Source: Forficula auricularia (Eukaryota; Arthropoda; Insecta; Dermaptera; Forficulidae). From it: DNA of 64,000 nucleotides. The translations under genes were made by a program, and so were the position numbers. Within the stretch, counting starts at the first letter, position 1. Each line of letters starts with the position of its first letter. The notes beneath the pieces were generated by a model. It searched no databases. It saw only the letters and a list, made by a program, of their open reading frames with translations, and was not told the DNA's origin. This document shows positions 57,286-64,000 of this stretch, piece by piece. The stretch is taken from the NCBI GenBank assembly GCA_024734495.1, contig JALMQS010000816.1, positions 4,882,373 through 4,946,372 of the forward strand, written 5' to 3'.

Positions 57286-57778
57286 AATAAATCTATATAA
57301 ATAAAAATGTACTGCTACTACGACGTTGAAGGATCTCCGAAAGTTCTTCACCGATTTCTTTGAAATTTTCACACAACATTCCATTCAAATACACGATTGT
57401 TTTTATATATAGTGTTTATATAGATATCATACCTGTGGCATGTAAAAAATATTTTTTTCGAGGAAACAACGCCAGCGCCTCTCTGGGGGGTAAAAGCAAA
57501 CAAACAAGAAGGCCGATAATAGCTTTTTGGAAATCTTTCAACTGTCAATATTATGTTTGGTTTAGGGAACAATTTTGACAAGTAATATATATTTCATTTA
57601 CTGTTTGAATACCTATTCTATAATTATTTGCATTTTCAATTTATTTTTAAAACTATTATTATTTTTTAAATATATTTAAAAAATAGGGTCAGCTATTATC
57701 TATATAAATTTTAACCATAAAACGAGACGCTCTCCGCAAGGGGCTAGGTGACCCCGGGCCGAAGGCCCGGATTAGTGA
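57286..57778 (+). mobile_element. Helitron-like element, plus strand
   Basis: The start TCTATATAAATAAAAATG is of the 5' TC...TATATAAAAATG type seen in insect Helitrons. The end has hairpin CCGGGCC-GAA-GGCCCGG (about 57755-57771) followed by ATTAGT, close to the CTAGT expected. The interior (about 57470-57560) has a 70-codon frame without recognised domain. Confidence 0.5.
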
Positions 57779-57780
57779 GA

Positions 57781-58574
57781 CTCTACTGTAATTAGATAGA
57801 AATGTAATTTTTAAAATATGAACGTTCGGTTTAACTTATGATTCCATTTATTAAGCGAAAAAGTGTGGTTTCTGTTAAGACATAGCACACAGGAACATTA
57901 TACTCAAAACCTGGAAAGATAGGAAGATAATAAAGATGATACGTTCGAAATATCTAGAAGGAAAAGAAAAGGGAGGGAATGAGAGCGAGGCTTGATGGAA
58001 ATTTTACAGAAAAGTCAAGCTTTAACTGGGCAAATTGTATTTTATTTAACGTTTTATTGCCGACGAAGTGAAACCTATTCCATTTCATAAACATTTACGA
58101 ATGCAGTCAAATAAATCAAGCAGAGTTCAATATTTCAAATAGCCAAAGTTTTTTTACCTGCAAATTATTTCTTTGGTATTTTGATTATTACACTACAAGA
58201 AATAGATGAAACGCAGATTCTCTCTGTAGGAATGAAAATTTAAAACCGGGTCCGAAGGTTTCTCAAGTATAAAATGAGGATTCTTAAAAATTATGTATGT
58301 TTATCTGTTTCTCTTGAATTTTACATCTATGGATTAATTATTGGGATTATATATTATTTTGTCTAAAATAATTACAAATTATACTATAAAATGAACCTCA
58401 TAATAAAGTGAGTTATTATTTTTAATTAATGAATGTATGCAGCATTGTCGCATATTAAGATCTTACCGTAATTAATGTATACAATTTTTGATTTGATACG
58501 TTCGCCCCAAAGTTATGCAACCAAAAGTCTCAGAGTCGTATCATTTATATACCCTTTAGGCAATGCTATACGAG
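57781..58574. other. Spacer, no gene seen
   Basis: A short block (TATACTATAAAATGAACCT, about 58380) recurs at about 59013. No other feature. Confidence 0.35.
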
Positions 58575-58745
58575 TGGATCTAGTTCAAAAACTAATGTGA
58601 ATATCAAAACGAAATTTCACATGTAGTTTTGGTGCATTGAGTTTAAGACCTGATTATATTTTGGTTGAAATCAATCCCAAAATTAAGTGGGGGGGGGGGG
58701 GGGTTAAAAATTTAAAATTATAAGATTTTCAAACTAAAATTCAAT
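58575..58745 (-). mobile_element. Family A fragment with a 15-base G run
   Basis: TCAAAAACTAATGTGAATAT and TTTCACATGTAGTTTTGGTG match the minus orientation of family A. The poly-G at 58689-58703 replaces the C/G-rich tract of other copies. Confidence 0.6.
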
Positions 58746-59575
58746 CGTGTGCGGTTGAAGGACCCCCGTCAGGAACAAAGTTCCTTACGTTATTTTAAAA
58801 ATATTAGAGTCTACTCTACTGAGAGAATATATTTTTTTTCCAGTTTAAAATAGATATTTAACTTAAAAATTTTATGTACGCTTTTAATTTTCTATACACA
58901 GATCTATTTTAATAAATAGTTTATTTTTCAAATATTGAGTTGTTATAAATTGGTAATTAATTTCTACTCATTCGAAAATTAAGAATCATAAATGAATACA
59001 AGAAAAATGAAATATACTATAAAATGAACCTATAATAAAACAATAGTTTTTATTTTTTTAAAGGTAAATTGGGGTGGTTCAAAAAAATCAATATAAGTCC
59101 TAGACTTTTTAATCGATTTGCTACGAAATTTCGCATATATGATACACCCTATACGACCTTATGAAAATGACTCACTATGTGAAATTGATAGTGACCCAAA
59201 ATAGGGAGAGGGGGTTCATAAATAATTTCATACAAAATTAAAGAAAGCTGATATTTCTAATAAAATAGTCTCATAATTAAAACTCAGATATCATACTCGC
59301 TCTAAAAGATTCAGATTTCAGCTCTTATTGTCTTTAAGATGTCTAGAAAGTCTCCTAGTGTCTAGAAAACATGTTCTAGACCAAGTGTGCTAACAGGGAA
59401 GGAGATATTATTGGGGATCTATCGTAAATAATTATAAATTATTTGATTAAATATTAAATATAAGAGAGGGACCAGTTGTTTATTTTTATATATTTTAAAA
59501 AAGAAAGCAAATATAAATACACAAATTGGGATAGATAGGCATATATGTATTTGGTAAACTCACGTGGGGTGCTTA
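58746..59575. other. AT-rich spacer, no gene seen
   Basis: Includes a small hairpin AGGAAC/GTTCCT at about 58771. No gene recognised. Confidence 0.35.
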
Positions 59576-59579
59576 TTAA

Positions 59580-60151
59580 GGGAGTTCGAGACAGCTTATC
59601 TATCTGGTTGATCTTCGAAAAAATCTGCAGAGCGACAACGTCTGTCTAATAATTTTTTTAATTAGATAAATTGTTAATAATGAGGTTAATTATGAATAAA
59701 AATCTTTGTTTTGATAATATTAATAAAAAGTATATTGAGATAAATTTTTTCTCCTCATAAAAACATTTATTTGATACAAAAACGATTTCAAGAAATACAC
59801 TAGTGCTTTTGTTATATTCTGTTGGCTGCAAATAACTTTTTACATTTATGAATAACTAATTAACTAGACTGTCAAATCTATTGAAAAATGTATCATTCGA
59901 TTCATAAAAGTTGAATCATTAATCTGTATAAATTTGTTGAAAATGCTATAATTTGTATAGAAGTTATAGACCTTTTAAAAGCTCGGTCCATTTACTTACA
60001 TGTTGAAAGGACAATTTTCAATAATTTATTTCTCAGTAATGGGACAGATGATCAACTTCAAATTTCAGGAATAAATATTTAATGCATAAATGATTCGATG
60101 GTGAAAATTTGGGAATTCTCTTATAAAAATGATAAACAGTCCTGAATCCCC
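59580..60151 (+). mobile_element. Family C TTAA-flanked element (piggyBac-type), complete copy 3
   Basis: Flanked by TTAA at 59576-59579 and 60152-60155. Ends GGGAGTTCGAGACAGCTTATC and GACTGTTTATC-type sequence (GTCCTGAATCCCC on this strand) are inverted. Non-coding, 572 bp. Confidence 0.8.
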
Positions 60152-60200
60152 TTAAGTAAAAGTGATCATGGTGGATATTTTATTATTGTATAGTCTATAT

Positions 60201-61346
60201 CAGGGGTGTCCAATTCGTTAGTCATTAATATCGACTTTATATGTTATAACAATGAGTCGCAATAGACCTTTGATGGTGAGTGGTGATAGGAATATAATAT
60301 TAAAAAGATATTAGTATAGAAGTAAATTTATTTAATAACAAAAACTAATACAAAAATCATTATACATATACATACAAAGAGATCAATCAATGAGAAATGC
60401 CAAATAATTAATCAAATACCAAAGAGAAGTATCTCAAAAACTTAGAAAATCAATTTCAACCTCGAAAGTTAAATAAATGAATGAAATATGTAGAATTAAC
60501 ATAAAAAATTATTGCTTTAAGAATAAGCTGACGTATTCTGATGTGGTCATCCACTTGACTTTACCATACAACCTGGCCCCTCACTTATATTTAATATATA
60601 ATAAAATTATTTATAATCATGTAGGTGAGAGGGGTTAGTTTTTGCATTTTTAGACTCCTGGGAGCCCACTGATTATGTATACAAAATTTGGTTGAGTTTG
60701 GTTTCAAGAGCCTAGATTTTCATTTTTTGACCCTATACCCCCACTCCCCCCATTTTGGGCGGTTAGTTTTTGCATTTTTAGACTTCTGGGGTCCCACTGA
60801 TTATGTATACAAAATTTGTTTGAGTTTGCTCAAATGGCCTAGATTTTTAATTTTTAACCCCCCCTCCACCCCCCCTTAATTTTGGGTCGATATGCACCAA
60901 AATCTAATCAGTTTTTAATCTCAATGGACCAAAACTACGTGTGAAATTTCGTTTCGATATTCACACTAGTTTTTGAGCTAGCTCGTCCACAAAAATTTGG
61001 TAACTCACAGCCTAACTAACAACCAACCAGAACCAAACAAAACAGAGATATTGACAAAATAATTATTATCTCGAAAAATATAATTTTTTTGATGTTTACT
61101 TATTAGACCTTTTTTGTAGAACGAAATGCCATGGTTTTGCTTAATTTTTTTAATCAAAGTAAGCCGTTTTTCAGATATTTTGAAAAAAAGAAGGAAAAAA
61201 CACTTTTTTCATGCACGATTACAATACTTGACCATACCATAAAGTAAAAAATTAAAACTACCGTTTAAAAAGTTAATTTGTCTAAAACTTAGAAAATCGT
61301 TTGGATATCGACAAGTTGGTCTCGGTTGGATGTTAGGCCACCCCTG
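60201..61346. mobile_element. hAT-like element with family A nested inside
   Basis: Ends CAGGGGTGTCCAA and TTAGGCCACCCCTG are inverted. Flanking 8-mers GTCTATAT and GTTTATAG share six bases, fitting a diverged 8-bp duplication. Most of the interior is the family A insertion, so only about 450 bp of hAT sequence remains. Confidence 0.7.
60558..61245 (+). mobile_element. Family A DNA repeat, plus copy nested in hAT
   Basis: Starts ACTTTACCATACAACCTGG and ends GACCATACCATAAAGT (inverted terminus, with a few bases lost). Shares all internal blocks with 28877-29675. The left flank CATCCACTTG also matches other copies, so the element may extend a further 25-30 bp left. Confidence 0.7.
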
Positions 61347-61379
61347 GTTTATAGTATAAGAAATAAAATTATCAAAAAT

Positions 61380-61800
61380 TCCTTACTTTCTCTCAAGAGG
61401 GTAGAGCTGATATGCAAAGTGGAGAGTGGGCGTGAAGGAATTCAAAATCCATCAAATCGGTAAACTTGGCCAGGGCTTGCTTTGGGAATCGTTCATCGCG
61501 ATCGTCCGATCATTCTTTTATCATAGGGAGAAAAAGTCGAAAAGGAATTGTAATTGTAATTGAATGTAATTCCATTCTTCCGTCTTATGATTTAATGGGA
61601 GAGGACGGAATAAGAAATCCCGATTCGAAAAGTGCAATGTTTGATGGACCCTTAGCTTTTCCTTTCCGCTCTCTAAGAGATTGGATGCTGCTCTTTCTTT
61701 CTTTCTTTCTTCTTTTGGTCTTTAGCCAGCCATTGTGTTTCTCTCCCCCGTCTTTCTCTTTCTCTCCACTTTCGAATTGAAATTTTTTAATAAAGAACAA
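61380..61800. other. Unique, GC-richer island
   Basis: A frame of 104 codons (61466-61780) overlaps an 88-codon frame on the other strand. The C-terminal part is low-complexity (CTTTCTTTCTTTC, TCTCTTTCTCTC). No domain recognised; likely non-coding. Confidence 0.35.
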
Positions 61801-62137
61801 GAAATAAAATAACCCTAAAAAAAGAAAAAATATATTTTTTGCCATTTTCAATTTTCTAAATTATATCCTCAAATGAAATTAACGTATTTCTATATTTGAG
61901 CTGGAATATTTTTCCAGGTTTGGCCACTTACGGTAAAATTAGAAAATGGCTATTTATACATACTGACTCGTATGCGTTATTATTACAATTAATATTTTGA
62001 TAATAACAACAGAATAATAAATAATTATTCCCAAAGAGAAACAAAGAGGTTGTCCTCTGCTTCTGATGCAAATAAACATACACACATATATATCGAAATG
62101 ATATATCTGTATATATATATATATTATTTATTTGTTT

Positions 62138-62176
62138 GAGACTATAGTTTCGAAGACTTGGTCTTCATCATCAGTC
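62138..62176 (-). ncRNA. Hammerhead ribozyme-like motif, intact core
   Basis: Minus strand: stem I AG/CT pairs (62175-62176 with 62138-62139), CTGATGA (62168-62174), one extra base, stem II GAAGAC/GTCTTC around CAA, GAAA (62148-62151), a two-base-pair stem III, C17 at 62140. All conserved core bases present. Confidence 0.7.
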
Positions 62177-62304
62177 TTTTTAATTATTAATATTGTTTTT
62201 CATGGAGTCAATACCAATTCTAACTGGCTACTGGCAAACATCAAAAATTTTTTAATATCCATACTATATTGACTTCATGAAAAAAATATTTATAATTAAA
62301 AAAA

Positions 62305-62343
62305 GCCTGATGATGAAGACCAAGTCTTCGAAACTATAGTCTC
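62305..62343 (+). ncRNA. Hammerhead ribozyme-like motif, intact core
   Basis: CTGATGA (62307-62313), one extra base, stem II GAAGAC/GTCTTC around CAA, GAAA (62330-62333), a two-base-pair stem III, C17 at 62341. Identical to the inverted partner except one stem I base (C instead of A at 62306). Confidence 0.7.
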
Positions 62344-62701
62344 AAACAAATAAATAATATATATATATATATATATATACAGATATATCATTTCGATATG
62401 TATGTGTGCATGTTTATTTGCATCAAGCAGAGGACAACCTCTTTTGTTTCTCTTTGTGAATCAACAACTCTGCTACTCTCGGCAAAACAAAAACTTTTCA
62501 ATTAAATAATTATTAATTGAAACTAATGGAAGGCAGCCCAGGGGTCATCATAAGTAGTAAGAGAGTAATCATAAGTTTCCTTGCATTTGATTCGATCGCG
62601 AATCGAATGCAGGTGATTTTTGTCAAATATTAAGTGAAAATAATATCCGCCAATTTATATATTTCTAAGTTGGTTTAACAGCAATAGTTCTATAATTTTT
62701 T

Positions 62702-63266
62702 CATTAATATATCAAAAGCATTAATTGACATATTAGCGAGAATTGATTTGATCGCGCTTTTTAAACAAGATATATATCGCGAGATCACCGCCACGGTTGA
62801 AGGAACTGAGTATCTTAAGTCTGGACCAAGAGAGAATGAAAAAGATTTGATCCATTTAGCTATAATCCAGCATCAGTTCGCGTTTAGCCCGCATGATGCT
62901 TTTTATATCAAACACTGATATGGATCACAAAACGGATTTGTAATCTGAGATGTTATATATTCAATCCCCCAGTCCAGCGCGCTCGATCTGTTAACTGAAT
63001 ATATAACATCCCAGATTACAAATTCATTTGGTGATCCATATCAGTGTTTGTTATAAAAGCGTCATGCCTGCTAAACGCGAAATGATGCTGGATTATAGCT
63101 AAATGGATCATATCTTTTTCATTCTCTCTTGGTCCAGACTTAAGACTCAGCAGACTCCAATAGCTTCAACCAGCAGTAGTCTCGCGATATATATCTTGTG
63201 TTTAAAAAAGCGCGATCAAAAACAATTCTCGTTAATATGTTAATTATTCTTTGATATATTAATGAG
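62702..63266. repeat. Long foldback element, about 565 bp
   Basis: Arms of about 250 bp. TTCATTAATATATCAAA at the left pairs with the complement at 63250-63266. GATATATATCGCGAGA, CTTAAGTCTGGACCAAGAG and CTAAATGGATC-type blocks pair across. Central loop about 40 bp with GCGCGCTCGATC. Arms differ by small indels and several substitutions; no coding frame. Confidence 0.85.
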
Positions 63267-63299
63267 CACAGAGGTAGTGAGGAGAGAAAATTAACACAT

Positions 63300-63510
63300 A
63301 TCAAATTAAACATTAATTTATTGAATCCTTCCTCCTTTCCTTTCAAAACCGACGTTTTGGAGGATTCTTCCCTCCTTCTTCAGGGTTTCAAGGGGTCAAT
63401 GGAGGAAACAAATAAAACTCTTCCTTCCTCTCTCCACAGCAGTGTTTAAAACTTCGAAGAATCCTCCGAAACGTCCGTTTGAAAGGAAAGGAGGAAGGGC
63501 TCCAATAAAT
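63300..63510. mobile_element. Foldback with a third class of hammerhead-like motif
   Basis: TTTCCTTTCAAAACCGACGTTTT at 63336-63357 (key parts CCTTTCAAA and CGACGTTTT) is inverted as AACGTCCGTTTGAAAGGAAA at about 63469-63488. The arms carry AGGAGG/CCTCC and the GAAACGTC end of the motif. Length about 210 bp. Confidence 0.6.
63350..63384 (-). ncRNA. Hammerhead-like motif, G12 mutated
   Basis: Minus strand: CTGAAGA (63377-63383), stem II GGAGG/CCTCC with loop GAAGAAT and one extra base, then AAAACGTC in place of GAAACGTC. The plus-strand partner (63463-63476) keeps CGAAACGTC but has lost the CTGAAGA half. Confidence 0.45.
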
Positions 63511-63599
63511 TATACCTTATTTGGATATGTGATAATTTTTTCTTTCCTCACTACTCTGGGCTGCCTTCCATTACTTTCAATTAAAAGTTTTACCAGTCC

Positions 63600-64000
63600 G
63601 TCTCTCTCCAGAGAAAATTTCGTTGCAAATAAATAATTATAAATAATATATATATATTAAAGTTCATTTACAATGCTGTTCAATAATGTAATTCAATAAA
63701 CTATGAAGTATCATTAAATCAGTGAAATATAGGTAATGAAATTCAAAGTAGGTTGATAGGCAGTAACAAACATATTATTTTTTATTCTGTATTTTAATCT
63801 TCTTTTTTGTAAAAAATGTTCTGATTAGTCTTTCTATTCGGATGTCCCTTGGATTTAATTTAAGTTTTGAATTTGAAGTTTTTACTTGATTGATTTTAAC
63901 AAGGCTCGTTATTAGAGTGAATGTTCTTCAGATTCTTCTGGTTCAATTGCACTAAGCCCACTACTCTCATGTTCAAAAAGAGTAATTCCATTTTCAATTT
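63600..64000. other. AT-rich spacer, no gene seen
   Basis: No recognisable coding, RNA or repeat feature up to the window edge. Confidence 0.4.

Larger units (their letters stand above)
62035..62490. mobile_element. Penelope/retrozyme-like foldback, best-preserved copy
   Basis: Arms about 62035-62225 and 62270-62470 are nearly perfect inverted copies. Outside to inside they carry AGAGGTTGTCCTCTGCTT, AAATAAACATA, a TATA run, AATAATATATATAT, the hammerhead-like motif and TCATGGAGTCAAT. After the right arm comes CAACAACTCTGCTACTCTCGGC, the family's terminal block. The arms' high similarity suggests recent formation or ongoing gene conversion. Confidence 0.8.
62506..63582. repeat. Outer arms of a nested palindrome
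   Basis: AATTGAAACTAATGGAAGGCAGCCCA (62515-62540, abbreviated: key parts GAAACTAATGGAAG and GGCAGCCCA) is matched in inverted form at about 63556-63582. Two other foldbacks lie between, so three palindromic structures are nested or side by side. Confidence 0.7.

Overview
The window looks like intergenic or intronic DNA from an arthropod nuclear genome, probably an insect or close relative, but the species cannot be told from the sequence. It is AT-rich, full of microsatellites, and packed with transposable-element debris: mariner, pogo, hAT, PIF/Harbinger, piggyBac-like, Mutator-like, Helitron-like, non-LTR and Penelope/retrozyme-like pieces. I found no intact host protein-coding gene, no tRNA and no rRNA. 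The longest open frames (about 60-170 codons) are either relics of transposon proteins or chance frames.

Layout: 1-5 kb has AT-rich spacer, a deleted mariner folded into a palindrome (3072-3783) and a tandem duplication. 5-8 kb has a four-unit tandem repeat and a broken non-LTR reverse transcriptase with its 3' tail. 8-14 kb is a cluster of foldback elements, two of them built on hammerhead-ribozyme-like motifs. 14-20 kb is mostly unique, with a 1-kb tandem array at 16.5-17.5 kb. 20-32 kb alternates AT-rich spacer with a recurring DNA repeat (family A), Helitron 3' ends and a compact hammerhead-bearing foldback at 27.4 kb. 32-43 kb holds a non-LTR tail, several long foldbacks, a pogo-type element nested in another foldback, and Helitron-like elements. 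43-55 kb has hAT elements (one carrying a Penelope-like insertion), TTAA-flanked elements, a Harbinger-like MITE and a minisatellite-bearing terminal-inverted-repeat element in two sizes. 56-64 kb has Helitron-like elements, a hAT with family A inside it, and a set of nested palindromes that include the best-preserved inverted pair of hammerhead-like motifs.

Five or more islands of 0.4-0.8 kb (about 14.0-14.8, 18.8-19.6, 35.8-36.3, 38.3-38.8, 45.6-46.2, 47.6-48.0, 56.0-56.5 and 61.4-61.8 kb) are richer in GC, not repeated in the window and not convincingly coding. They are the best candidates for conserved regulatory DNA.

The most interesting theme is a set of dispersed copies of CTGATGA...GAAA hammerhead-like cores. 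Stem II carries compensatory changes between copies, and the cores usually sit in the arms of foldback elements. This matches what is known of Penelope-like elements and retrozymes, but no Penelope reverse transcriptase is present here, so the copies look non-autonomous.
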